The notes below the pieces were generated by a model. It was not told where the DNA came from and did not search any database. It saw only the letters and a list, made by a program, of their open reading frames with translations. The translations under genes were made by a program, and so were the position numbers. From NCBI GenBank assembly GCA_021234155.1, contig JAJEKV010000054.1:7708655-7772654 (forward strand): a DNA stretch of 64,000 bases. Reading direction: 5' to 3'. Positions 33,816-49,288 of this stretch are shown here, piece after piece. This DNA is from Isoetes taiwanensis. Taxonomy: Eukaryota > Streptophyta > Lycopodiopsida > Isoetales > Isoetaceae. Numbering within the stretch: position 1 is the stretch's first letter; the number at the start of each line of letters is the position of its first letter.

Positions 33816-36117
33816 TCACCAGTAATCTCCACAAGAGCAGAGTCCATCATCAAAGTGATGGAAACGACTAGCATCCCTAACAACTATTTGCCGACCCGCA
33901 ATCCTTGAAATAAATTTGGTTGCTGAGTGACAGTCAGGGCATGCCCGAAGGTTCTTTATAATCAGAAGTGGGGTTTGGGGAGGAAGGCTGATAATTCCAA
34001 ATGCAATGGCCAGCTTTTCACTGTGGTAGCAAAGCATGTTCTCTTTCTCCTTCTCATCTACATTGTGAAGCACGGATCTTGTGTCAGGCACATATCCTGC
34101 TTCCTTCATCTCCATAGTTAGTCTCTCCAGCTCTGCATAGATTTCATCCTTTTGTGCATGCGAGTCATCTCCAACAAAAAATTTATGCACCTTATTATTG
34201 ACTTCAATTGAGCTCCAACCTGGTTGTTTCTTTAAACCCCTATCTATCATTATCATTCTCACTCTTTCTGCCTCAGACCACATGCCTGCGGCAGAATAAA
34301 TATTTGATAAAGTAACATATGGGCCAGGATCCCCTGGCACCAACTCAAAAACACGATCTGCTAGGCGTCTTCCTCGCTCTACATCAATATGCAATCTGCA
34401 AGCACTAAGCAATGTCGTGCATGATGTAGATGTAGGTTGACCTGCCATATGATTGATCAATTCTTCTGCCTCGTCCAAAAATGCAGCCCGGCTCAGAAGA
34501 TCAATTACACAGGTATAATGCTCTGGTGTCTGTACAATCCCGTACTCAAGGCCTGATCCCATAAGGCATAGACATCCCTGATCTATCAAACCAGTGTGGC
34601 AACATGCAGTAAGGAACCCAACAATTGTGACCTTGGTTGGCCTTATCCCTTCCAGTTGCATTTGCTGGAAAAGTTGAAGAGCTTCCTTGAAATGGCCATG
34701 CTGCGCATATGCTGTAATCATGGCATCCCATGAGATGGCATCACGTTTAGAGATCTTTTCAAAAATCTTCCATGCATTTTCTGCGTTTCCACATTTCCCA
34801 TAAAAGTTTAAAATGGAAGTTGCCAACATTGCATCTGACTCAAGAGCATGAACATTTTGTCCTTCTGCGACTGCTGCCTCAGAGGCACAAGCATCAAGAA
34901 TACAAATAAAGCTAACTTTATTACTTCACGCCTTCAATCTGCATTTGTTGAAAGAGCTGGAGCACATCATTGATATACCCATGATGTGCACATGCTGTAA
35001 TTATAGCATTCCATGAAATTATATTTCTATTAAAGATCGTAGCAAATACTTGTCGTGCATAATTTGGAGCCCCACATTTTCCATACATACTAACAAGGGC
35101 AGTCCCTACAAAGATATCTGTAGCAAAACCAAACTCTAATATCCATGAATGCAGGAGCTTCCCATCGGCAAGAGCATCCTCCCTATCACATGCATCTAGA
35201 ATACTGACAAAGCTAACTTTGTCTGGCGATATGCCAAGGGGTTGCATTTCTTGAAATAGTCTAATCGATTCTTTGGAGTATGAATGTTGTGCATATGCAG
35301 TTAAAATAGCAGTCCATGTCACCACATTTTTCACTGGCATAAGGTCAAATACCATTCTGACAAAATCAAGGCTCTCACACTTGGTGTACATATTGAGAAG
35401 TGTATTTCCTACTGTAACATCTGTCCAATTTTGGGTACCCAAGACAAGTGAATGCAGCCGTTTACCTTCAGCCAAGGCTGCTTGAGTACCCAAAGCATCA
35501 AATATACTGACAAAAGTAACTATGTCTGGCACTTGCTCTTCCAATTGCATGTCATGAAATAATTTAATTGCACCAATGTCGTGCCCATTCTGTGCATATG
35601 CTGCAATTAATGTATTCCAGGAGATAAGATCTCGCTCAGGTATTCTGTCAAAGACATTTTGAGCTTCTTCAACATTCCCAAACCGTGAATAAACCCCAAT
35701 CATAATATTCCAAGAGAATATATTCCTATTATGCATACCCTCAAAAACGGTTTTAGCACTATCTAAGTTCCCACAATTGCCATACATTTGGACAAGAAGA
35801 TTTCCAATAAACCTATCCCTCTGGTACCCATTCTCGATAACAAGGGCATGAAGCCTCTTGCCTTCTGACAGCCTTTTTGAACAGTTACATTTCCTCAACA
35901 AAGACACATAACATGTTTTAATATGGAATACTTGAGCATCAATGTGTTTCTCTCTACTATTAATGGAATATCTAGGAAGAGATGGATTCCTTACCTGTAC
36001 CGTGTCTGTCCATGTTGAGCAAGTACTTGATTCACCGTAGTCATGTTGTGCGATAGTGCTGAAACTGCTGCTCGATTTTGGGTTGATGAGAAATAGGAAA
36101 TATGCTACTATGGGCAT
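33816..36117 (-). pseudogene. DYW-class pentatricopeptide repeat protein with one frameshift
   Basis: An intronless - strand gene. 36117-34921 (398 codons) starts with a short leader rich in Ser and hydrophobics, possibly organellar, then runs of P, L and S PPR motifs (for example YGNCGNLDSAKTVFEGM, RNIFSWNIMI, PDKVSFVSILDAC). 34829-33816 (337 codons) has more repeats, E and E+ motifs (QPGWSSIEV), and a full DYW deaminase: HSE in [24 protein letters not shown] with its zinc cysteines, and the CSCGDYW end. The halves are parted by a 2-nt loss after EGVK at about 34918-34924 that makes tandem stops; the frame resumes at [12 protein letters not shown] likely loss of about six codons follows ([10 protein letters not shown]). 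Such proteins edit C to U in organelle RNAs. The catalytic end looks intact, so the break is recent, or a sequence error. Confidence 0.85.
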
Positions 36118-36259
36118 CCTTTCATAGCGATGTAAGATGAAATGCTTCTATGGGCGAGAGGTCAAGACGGAAGCATTCCGGCCGTATTCTCTTTTTTTTT
36201 TTGGCATCACAAATAACTTGCTGACAACAAATTCCAGGAGAAAATTTTAACTAGCCATG

Positions 36260-36480
36260 CAACAAATCCTGCTCAGAAGATGCCTGGAAAATATTTAACA
36301 GCTGCAACAAATCAAAGGTTGTAGTATGGAATATTAGGCCGGGCAGTTGCTTGAGGCTATGAAAGAGCACATATTACCAGACACATTAATCTTTGTTTGT
36401 GTTCTTCATGCATGTGCCAACCTAGAAGACTTCACAACGGGAAAATTAATTCATGGATGTACTATTCTGGTAAGACTGAG
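36260..36480 (+). pseudogene. PPR repeat relic, head-to-head with the PPR gene
   Basis: On the + strand, frames join to read CSEDAWKIFNSCNKSKVVVW (about 36270-36335) and, after a short loss, EAMKEHILPDTLIFVCVLHA, CANLEDFTTGKLIHG (36353-36465). These are an S/L motif followed by a P motif of the PLS class (family form DVVVWNAMI...EALELFQxM...PDTxTFVxVLxACA). About 20 residues between VVWN and EAM are missing. Only some 140 bp separate it from the start of the - strand PPR gene. It is a fragment of another PLS-class gene, or of an inverted duplicate. Confidence 0.7.
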
Positions 36481-36964
36481 GCCTTTACTTACGTAGGCAG
36501 GCACGTATGGATATGTATGTCAAGCACTGCAGTTTCATGAAATGCATCATGAAATGCAGTGAGGCCGTTTCAAAATTATTCGGAACTTTTTGTAGCAATG
36601 CAACATAAGCATGTCACTTTTAACGTAACATGTATTGCCATTCTGACAGGTCTTATGAGTGTGCCTGCTCAAACAAAGCAAGTATAAATGTTAACAATAA
36701 GAATAGATTGAAATCCAGAAGCAAAAGTTCTCACATGTGTTTGCTTTTTGTATTGATCTATGACAAATTTTTTCAAACCTGTATAATTTGTACTTGCTGG
36801 ATCTTCATATAGGGGAGGTTCAAGGATACTATACCACTCAAATCTCCATACTTTTGTAAAATTACAAAACTAAAAACTTGGATGCATACTACAATGCATT
36901 AAGCATTAGATACATCAATCATAAACCAATATGTCTTAGAAGCTCTACAAGCAGAAGTGCAGAG

Positions 36965-37103
36965 TATTCAATGGGACACATTCGTTTTACTGCCCCCCTC
37001 CCCTGCACGTGGCACAGATCCAGGCCATACAATCTGCAAAATCAAGGGCTGATATCTGTGCACGTCAGAGGGGGGCCAGTAAAACGAATTCTAGCCTATT
37101 CAA
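36965..37103. mobile_element. MITE with terminal inverted repeats and 7-bp target duplication
   Basis: TATTCAA at 36965-36971 and again at 37097-37103 flank a 125-bp insert whose ends are inverted copies sharing ATTCGTTTTACTG (36980-36992 and 37077-37089). The inner arms continue as CCCCCCTC.../...GAGGGGGG and CTGCACGTGGCACAGAT/ATCTGTGCACGTCAG, so nearly the whole element folds into a hairpin. The size, ends and target duplication fit a small non-autonomous DNA transposon, possibly hAT-like, where 8-bp duplications are usual. Confidence 0.7.
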
Positions 37104-37109
37104 CGGTCA

Positions 37110-39350
37110 GGTCTAATGCGCAACATGCACACAAAAGTTGGCAAATATTGAATTCAGGTTCATATATATTTGAAATTTTGCACCAACGGATATGGTAACA
37201 TGGCCGGCAAGGATAAGACACCGATGCTAAACAAGGAGTCAATATAATGCAGTCCAACTATTCCACTATATGCATTTTGACAACATAGAACCAAACAAAC
37301 TTGTATATTTATCCTATGTTTGGAAGTCTACTCTGGGTTATAGGAACGAATTCTCAACATGAGCATAAGGATATTATCCTTGCCAACCAGTTAATATGCA
37401 AGCAAGTGTGGCTTCTTAATACATGCTGAAGAATTTTTTTTGGAAAACAGAACTGAATGTTACTGAATTTAAGGCATGCCAAATTTTAAGTACACAGAGA
37501 CTTCTAGAATTTGCCAAACTTGGAAGCAAGATCCACAAAATAGATCTATATCTTTTAAAGAATTACCAATAGATCTATATCTGTAGTATGAAATCTGCTC
37601 CAAGAGGATGGAGTTCTTCTAATGAATAAATTAGATTGTCAATTCAATAATGCCTGCCAAAAGTGTGAGTGGAAGACATACCAGGACCCATGTGTTGCAA
37701 AGGTCGTAATAGCTACAATGCTTTGGACCCGTTGGTGACCACATCTTCGCCTGCGTCATTCTGTGCCATAAACCAAAGGTTTGAAACATAGATGAAAACC
37801 TTCTACTTTAAAACTATGACAAAAACTGTTCTGAACATGCCCGCCACCATAACCAATAGCTACATATAATTAACGTAGGATATAGCAATCTGACCTCTTG
37901 AGGACATCACCAGAAGAGCTCGATTCTAAACTTCTATCGAAGGTGATCACAGATGATCGAAGAGGAACTTCTGCAATTTTTTGGAGCTTAAAAAAGTGAG
38001 TCCAGCATAGACTGAAATGAGTTTTTAAAGACGAACACAAAACAAGAACAAAAAAAAAAGGGAACAGGACTTCGGGAGGCCAACCTGTTGCCGCACGCAA
38101 AGAATTATTAGCACTGGTAGCAGGCTTGCTGACATGGGTGTCGACGTGGACAGAATTGCACGAAATTGTATACCTCAAGTTAGGGCGTAAGGTTGTGAAC
38201 TTCGGTGCCATGTGATGGGATTGTGCTCTGGTTGGTTCGTTGGAATGATCTTGTAGCCTAGAGTTGTTGTAGCCTAGAGTTGTGTAGAATGTGGCTTGTT
38301 TTGTGGATGTGGCTAGTTCGATGATGTATGTGCATATGCCATTAACTTTATATCCGGATCTGGCTGCATAAAAAAAGCAGGAAAAATAGAAAACGTAAAG
38401 AAAAAGTTAACTTAGTGCCTCGCAGACTGCAAATGATGGAATCATGCGAGCTGCCGGTAAAAACTATGTGATGCACTTCTGGGCTCAAATTGCTTGGAAT
38501 ACTGCATGAAAACTTTGATGCATGAACTATGGTGCAACTTCATAACAAATTTTTAATGGCTTATCCTCCTTCATGTCACTTATTAACTAAGTCCAATGTC
38601 CATCTGTGCTTCTGCAACCGCCAAAGGAGATCGGGATCAACATTGTTAGGCATGTCAACAATTGTATCTATTGGTATCCATTTTGATGGTAGCTTGGCAG
38701 ATGCACGACTAAGGTGAAGAGCTTGATATCTGGTGTTTGGAAATAGCTTAATATGCAGCATTTGCACTAGCAAATGGAACCTGGACCTGCCAAAGTATTC
38801 TTAATATCATCGATGTTCTCAAAAAATGCCTAAGCTATATTTCTTCATGGAATATTATGATCATAAACACGGTAAATTTGAAGGTGCCACGTAGCCGTCT
38901 TCCCAAATGCATTTTTATGCAATTAACTTGACAAAGATTCATAATTCATGTATAAAAAACGTTCTGATGTAGAAGTAAAGGGCTTGTAGTTACATTTATG
39001 TGTGCCATCAGTGAAGATGTTTTAGCATATTTCAGACCTGCTTTTGTGTTTTCTACAACAACAGATTCAGACAAGTTGGTATTATTTTCTAGGTTTGTGG
39101 GGTTGGAAAGATCTTTTGAACTTGCCTTGTGATGCTTTTCTTCTCTCAGAAGGATGGTTCTCCGGTTCTCAATACAATCAGGTCACAACCTATTTTCTTA
39201 GTTGTATAGCATTGATTGCATATGAACAATTTTATTATCTAGTGTATTTTCTAGAGTTTGTTGGTCATTTCTAGCTTTGCAAATGCTACGTCAAATGTGT
39301 CATTGCAGCCAATGCAATTTGGAGACTTGCCTCCTTGGGCTGTAGATTTA
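37110..39350. other. Spacer with a dispersed repeat, no gene recognised
   Basis: Apart from the dispersed repeat at 38176-38452, nothing is recognised. The - strand frame at 38211-37870 starts inside that repeat and is not taken as a gene. The frames near 38529-38773 show no known motif. Confidence 0.45.
38176..38452 (-). repeat. Dispersed repeat, copy 2 of an inverted pair
   Basis: It is the reverse of 28507-28772. This copy carries a short internal duplication, GTAGCCTAGAGTTGT twice at about 38253-38283, that the first copy lacks. Confidence 0.75.
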
Positions 39351-39351
39351 T

Positions 39352-40968
39352 TGTGACGTTCCAGCATAATATATGTCCCGTATACGTATATTATACTGCC
39401 ACGTCACCCGTACATGTCACGAATGACATGTACTTGGAGGTTGTAGCAGGTTGCACCTAGGGGGCAAGGGTTGCACCTAGGGGGCAACTTTGAATATTGT
39501 GCATGTTAAATAAACATACACAATTAATAACCCCATGGGCCCCATTGCCAAATGGCTAAACCCCATTTGCCAATGTTTTAACCTAACTCTAAGGGTTTCT
39601 ATATAAGGGTTTTCCCCTTAAACCCTAAACCCTTTTCGTTCCTTGCATTTTAGAGTTTCCATAGAGCTCCTTTCCCTTTTCGCATTTAGGGTTCTCTTGA
39701 GCCATTTCGGCCAAGTCAAGACCCCATTTCGCATTGCTCGGCCCTGCAAAGCCGTCTTTGCACAACAGATCATCGAGTAGCAGCCATCTTCAGCGAGATC
39801 AGAGACATGGATGCGTTCCGAGGAGCCGGAGCGGGTCAAGGACCAGGTATCTAGTCATTCTGTTGTGCAATGCCGTCTTTGGGCTAGGCAGTGAGGTAGT
39901 TTAGCATATTCACTCAGCCATAGAGGCCTTATAGATCCCAAGATCATAAGCCTTAACTAAGGAACCTAACTCTGTTGTTTAGGTAGATAGATTAGATGAT
40001 AATCTTCATTTCAAGTTCTGTGATGATGTTGATATTTCATTCTGTGACCTCCATGTATTGGGAAGGGGGGTAGAGACCCTAGCAGCCTTGTAGAAGATGA
40101 TCCTAGAATAGTATCATTCATTAGTGCCCAATTGTTGCGGCCTGTACACAGGAGCCCACCGGGTTGAAGGTGGAGGAACCAGACCGGCAGACAAGGAGGT
40201 ACTTGTCCCAACACAGATCAATCCCTCTGGTGTGTAAAGCCTACCAGGGATTCTAGTGAGCTAGGTCTAATGCCTTGTCACTGCGTGTGGGCAAGGCATG
40301 GGCTCGACACCCGTGGAGTGATGCGTCACTCTCCATTGGGTTCAAGTCGAATAAGGGCAGTGGCCCTCTAGCCACCTGTGTTGAGCATGGAAGCCTCTGG
40401 GGGAAGGGTGACCTTCCTCCTGCCTCATCGAGGCTGGGGAGATGCAACCCAGTAGTAGCCCTCTTGGCTATATACCCGGCAGGCTACGGTCCAGTCCCAA
40501 TACTTATCAATCCACTCTGCAAAGTGTGTACAGGAGGGGCGGATGGAGTGGACTACCCAACAGCCATGTTCCTTTGCCAGCCAAATCCATTGCCATGAAT
40601 TCTGTCTGCAATGACTTCTGGAGGCCAAGCTGTCAGTCGAACCCCCTTGAGTCAGAGCCCCGGGTAGGATTCCCTCGTTGATATTAATCATATTGAAGAT
40701 GTTGTATATGTGATGATGATGATATGTTCACTCTTCGAGGTGATTGTATTTATATACTGTTAGTTTGTGCTCATGTTTGTTTATTCACGCTTCCGCAGAT
40801 AGGTCGACCCGATGGGAGACAGGTGAATGACACATCCATTCTTCCCTTGCTGACTCATTCCACTAGGAGTGGAGTCAGGTGGATGGCCCCTGCCAGTGTA
40901 GCTGCCAGGGGGAATGCTCCTCCTTCGGATACGATGTGTGCATCGTATAAGGAGTAGGGGACGTCACA
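39352..40968 (+). repeat. 5' LTR (about 1,617 bp) of an LTR retrotransposon
   Basis: The stretch begins TGTGACGTTCC and ends GGGGACGTCACA, so its ends are the inverted repeat TGTGACGT/ACGTCACA with the canonical TG...CA. The primer-binding site follows one base after the end. Inside are a TATA box at 39600-39607 and a telo-box just after it, so the promoter drives rightward. A 17-nt direct repeat (GTTGCACCTAGGGGGCA) lies at about 39450-39485. No matching 3' LTR was found in the window, so the element is truncated or interrupted. Confidence 0.8.
39600..39632 (+). promoter_or_regulatory. LTR promoter: TATA box and telo-box
   Basis: TATATAAG at 39600-39607 is followed by AAACCCTAAACCC at 39620-39632. 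The telo-box AAACCCTAA is a known activating element near the start site of many plant ribosomal-protein and translation genes. Here both lie in the LTR in the right order for a start about 25-30 bp after the TATA box. Confidence 0.5.
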
Positions 40969-40969
40969 G

Positions 40970-40984
40970 TGGTATCAGAGCATG
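40970..40984 (+). other. Primer-binding site, initiator Met tRNA type
   Basis: TGGTATCAGAGC, continuing CATG.. after an extra AT, starts one base after the LTR end. It is complementary to the 3' end of plant initiator methionine tRNA. This fixes the + orientation of the element and the LTR edge. Confidence 0.85.
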
Positions 40985-41169
40985 ATCTTGGTAGACCAAG
41001 ATCAAGCACTGACCATTTTTCCCATAGGACTAACAGTAGATTCAAGCCTTGGGAAATGGCCACCCAAGCAGGAACCTCAAAAATTGGAAAATTTTTTCCA
41101 ATTTCTAGTGTAGAGAATAGGCTAATGCGCAGTTAGTAATAAATTTTAGTAGTAACTCAATCTGAAATG

Positions 41170-41445
41170 GCTAAAAAGAGGTAACTCCTCACAGAGTGCG
41201 CCCAGGCCAAATCCATTTGGAATCCAAATTGATCCTGGCGCACTGTGTGAGTGGTGGACCCATGTTGACCTAGTTAGACGTATAATTTAGCTAAACTAAT
41301 GGTACAGTTCAGCTTATCTCATTGATTCTAGCTAGTTTTGCATGTTATAACACTAAGAAACCCCTTGTAAATTGAAAATTGGACCCAAAAAGAGGTGACC
41401 CCTCACAGAGTGCGCCCAGGCTGGCGCACTGTGTGAGTGGTGGAT
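41170..41445 (+). repeat. Duplicated stem-loop in the retrotransposon leader
   Basis: Between the primer site and the ORF, the block AAAAAGAGGTRACYCCTCAC begins two copies, at about 41173 and 41386. Copy 1 pairs 41188-41206 with 41234-41251 over a 27-nt loop. Copy 2 lacks that loop and pairs 41402-41419 directly with 41421-41437. Both arms contain GTGCGCC/GGCGCAC. In LTR elements this leader is where packaging and dimerisation signals lie, so these are candidates for that role. Confidence 0.6.
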
Positions 41446-41662
41446 GCTTTTTGGCTAAATAAACCTAATGTACCCCTCAGATCTTCACTAATACCTTCTA
41501 GATTGGGCCAATATGGAATTGCAGGTCCAAACCCTAAATTTCCCCTACCTATAAATAGAAAATTAGGGTTCCTCATTTGTCCCCAGCGCCTTTGGAGAAC
41601 AGCTTGTCCCAGAAAACGATCTTTAGGCGCCCGAGCTCGGAATTCTTCAAACAAACAAAGAC

Positions 41663-42031
41663 ATGGCCCGCACCAAACAGACCGCCCGAAAGGTAGTGCC
41701 CCCTGGATATGTCAGCGCCCAAGAGCGAGCAGCTCAACAGAAGGCCCGACGGACTCAAGAGCGAGCCGAGTGGGATCACGAAGAGCAGGAGGCCCAACCT
41801 AACCCAGATACACAGGAGGAGACCCCTGAGCACCAGGAGGAAGCCCCTGAGCACCAGAAGGAGGAGCGGCCGCAAGGCCTTGAAGAGGTAGCAGAAGAGC
41901 TTACAGCGAAAGAAGCTGCAGAGTTGCTGCAGAGGGAGCTCGAGAGAGAGCTCTTCAAGGACTCTAACGAGGAAGAATTCTGGATAAGACTTTTCAATCT
42001 TCTAGGTAAGTCCATATTGTTTGGCTCTTAA
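41663..42031 (+). CDS. Retrotransposon ORF with histone-H3-like N-terminus
   Basis: A 122-codon frame starting at ATG 41663, about 690 nt after the primer-binding site, at the position of gag. The first ten residues MARTKQTARK equal the N-terminus of histone H3, including Lys4 and Lys9 (counted without Met). H3 identity then stops: H3 has STGGK, this has VVPPG. The rest is charged and helical: a Gln/Arg/Glu-rich part, short repeats of the type PEHQEEAPEHQKEE (about residues 55-70), and LTAKEAAELLQRELERELF. No capsid or zinc-knuckle motif is seen. The frame ends shortly after CTAGGTAAGT, which could be a splice donor to more coding sequence. The element is truncated soon after. Confidence 0.6.
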   Translation: MARTKQTARKVVPPGYVSAQERAAQQKARRTQERAEWDHEEQEAQPNPDTQEETPEHQEEAPEHQKEERPQGLEEVAEELTAKEAAELLQRELERELFKDSNEEEFWIRLFNLLGKSILFGS

Positions 42032-42039
42032 TAGTACTT

Positions 42040-42423
42040 TCTAATGTTCTCGGAAACTCCATGATTTGAAGTAAGTATCAACGAATTTTTGAGGCATTAG
42101 GGGGTATATAGCAAGTCTGGTAGCCATCTACATGATCATGCCCATGCTAAGAGTGAAGAAAAAGTACCTGTACTGGACTCTGTAGAGGCCCATATAATGC
42201 ATAATGATAAACGTGAGCATTTTCGGACTAACAAGTCTGACTTATCTCAGAGATTTTAACCCCCAGCATGAACATATGATTCAACCCTACTTGCAGCATT
42301 ATGACGTATCCCCAGGATTGGTTCGAGCACAGGATTGATTCATAAGGGATGCGCAATGTAAGATTCATATATTAATATCAACACATAGATTTTGTTTTGC
42401 TAAGATTCGTATATTAATACATA
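42040..42423. other. Sequence after the H3-like ORF
   Basis: A short + strand stretch reads HDHAHAKSEEKVPVLDSVEA and beyond (about 42132-42260) without stops and might be more of the retrotransposon coding region, but it is not recognised. It ends before the Helitron terminus at 42424. Confidence 0.3.
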
Positions 42424-42452
42424 CTAGTAACGGGTGCCCGGCGTTGCCGGGC
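42424..42452 (-). mobile_element. Helitron 3' terminus
   Basis: Read on the - strand, the stem GCCCGGC-AAC-GCCGGGC (42452-42436) is followed 12 nt later by CTAG next to a T (T opposite 42423). A short hairpin 10-12 nt before a CTRR end, with insertion at A|T, is the mark of Helitron 3' ends. The element body would extend to higher coordinates; its 5' TC end was not located. Confidence 0.65.
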
Positions 42453-42850
42453 ATAAATACTATTCTATTGTAGGAATTGAATTAATTCATTGCCTTATTG
42501 CATTTGGATAATTAGTTATTTCTTGTAGGTGTCCTATGGATTCCTATGATTCTATTGAGTTGTATAAATGTACACTGAAATGAACATTTGCATGTGCATA
42601 GTTATGTGGCCATATCAATTTTAGTGTGACATCAATTTTGAGCTCTACTGGTCCTAAGCGTGCCTTTAAAGCGTACTAATTGCTAGAAATTGTAAAATTT
42701 GTGAGATGGGGAGTCGTAAAATAATCTACATTCTTACTGGCATGCTTGTTTCGCACATTCTGAAGGTAAATAAGAACAGAATGGAAAAAAGAAAAATGAA
42801 AGTTAGAGAAGAGAATGGAAATGGAAAGATCTTAATCTCTTAAAATATAC

Positions 42851-42872
42851 TTCCTTCCTTCCTTCCTTCCTT
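42851..42872. repeat. (TTCC)5.5 microsatellite
   Basis: Five and a half perfect units of TTCC. Confidence 0.9.
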
Positions 42873-43517
42873 AAAATGTATGATGTTATCATGCCTATTA
42901 TAAGTCACTAATCCCATTCTTTTCATCCCATTGTCAAGGACTATATGTTATCTAGTGCTAGCATTCTCACCCTATCTTACACTTGTTCGTTAGGAAAACT
43001 TTAATTAGGTTGGAGTGATGAGAGGATAAGCAAAGCATTGGGCACATGGGTCACGGATTTTGTCTTAAATGGTAAATTGTCTAATTTGATATGGAGCACC
43101 AATCCTTGTAACCGTGCTTTGCGCGTTGGCCCGCATTCCCATTCAGAAAGAAGCCCAAAAGAGTTTTTTTTTATCCGGAACACTTACGAATGTCATTCCA
43201 AGTATTTCCTTTCACTCGTAGCATTTCACTAACACTAATGTTATTGTTATTCTGGTCGAAAATCCAAATAAAAATCACATTACAAATCCTGTTGGAAAAG
43301 AAACGCTGATTAAGTTAAGCTTTAGGATTATGGAGCTTAGCTCTAAATGTATTGCTTGCACCTTAGTGGTTTGTAGCCCCTCTTTAACTAATCTCTCCTT
43401 AGCCAAAGCAAAATGGTGATCCTCCACAGACTCACATAACGGTGATATATTTGCCTTCTGAAAAAGGTGTTAAAATGAAGGCTTCGCAAATTTGTTACAC
43501 ATGTCAAACCTTCTAAG

Positions 43518-43833
43518 AGAACACATGTAGCAATCGTCATAAGTCTGCAACATTATGAACCATAGGTCACAACAGATCAAGTTGCTTATTAAATAGACAT
43601 AATGAGAGCCAAGGCAGAAACAAAGCATGGTTTGGTTTGTTGGTCCCTAAGCATGAACCTTATCAATAATCCGCTGCAAGAACTCATGTAGCAATTTTCA
43701 CAAATTCACAGCATTTGAACCATAGTGACAACAGTTCAAGTCATTTATTCAATGGACAAAATGTTGAGTCAAGACATAGAAACAGAGCATGGTTTGGTGT
43801 TGGTCCCTGAGCATAAACCTCATTAACGATCCG
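43518..43833. repeat. Diverged tandem duplication, unit about 160 bp
   Basis: 43518-43677 and 43679-43833 share, in order, ACATGTAGCAAT-like sequence, TTTGAACCATAG-like, ACAACAG, TTATTMAATRGACA, CAGAAACARAGCATGGTTTGG and TTGGTCCCTRAGCATRAACCT. There is no coding frame in common. Confidence 0.7.
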
Positions 43834-43839
43834 ATCAAT

Positions 43840-49030
<5,191 letters not shown>

Positions 49031-49287
49031 AAGAATCACCTGCTGCTTCAAATTCCGGGGTGGAAGCAGTGCCGACGCGCGAAATGGCATGGATCACAGA
49101 GCAATCATGCTAGCCTCAAAAGACCAACATCTAGCTCGCCCTATTCCAGCATGACATGGATAACCTTATGTTAACCTCTAGCAAATCAGCTATAGAGAGG
49201 AATTTCTAGTCATCTGCTTCTATGTGCACAGACACACTCAATCCATCTGATTCATGGCCCGGAATTTGAAGCAGCAGGTGATTCTTG
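49031..49287. repeat. Inverted repeat of about 28 bp arms
   Basis: AATCACCTGCTGCTTCAAAT at about 49034-49053 is the reverse of ATTTGAAGCAGCAGGTGATT at 49264-49283, with arms extending a few bases each side. The right arm abuts the MITE at 49289. No target duplication seen. Confidence 0.7.
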
Positions 49288-49288
49288 C

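Noticed and set aside
37870-38211. 113-codon - strand gene
   Set aside because: Its start lies within the dispersed repeat shared with 28507-28772 and the partner copy does not keep the frame.
41663-41692. A real histone H3 gene
   Set aside because: Only the first ten residues match; the sequence then departs fully, with no histone fold, and it lies behind an LTR and primer-binding site.
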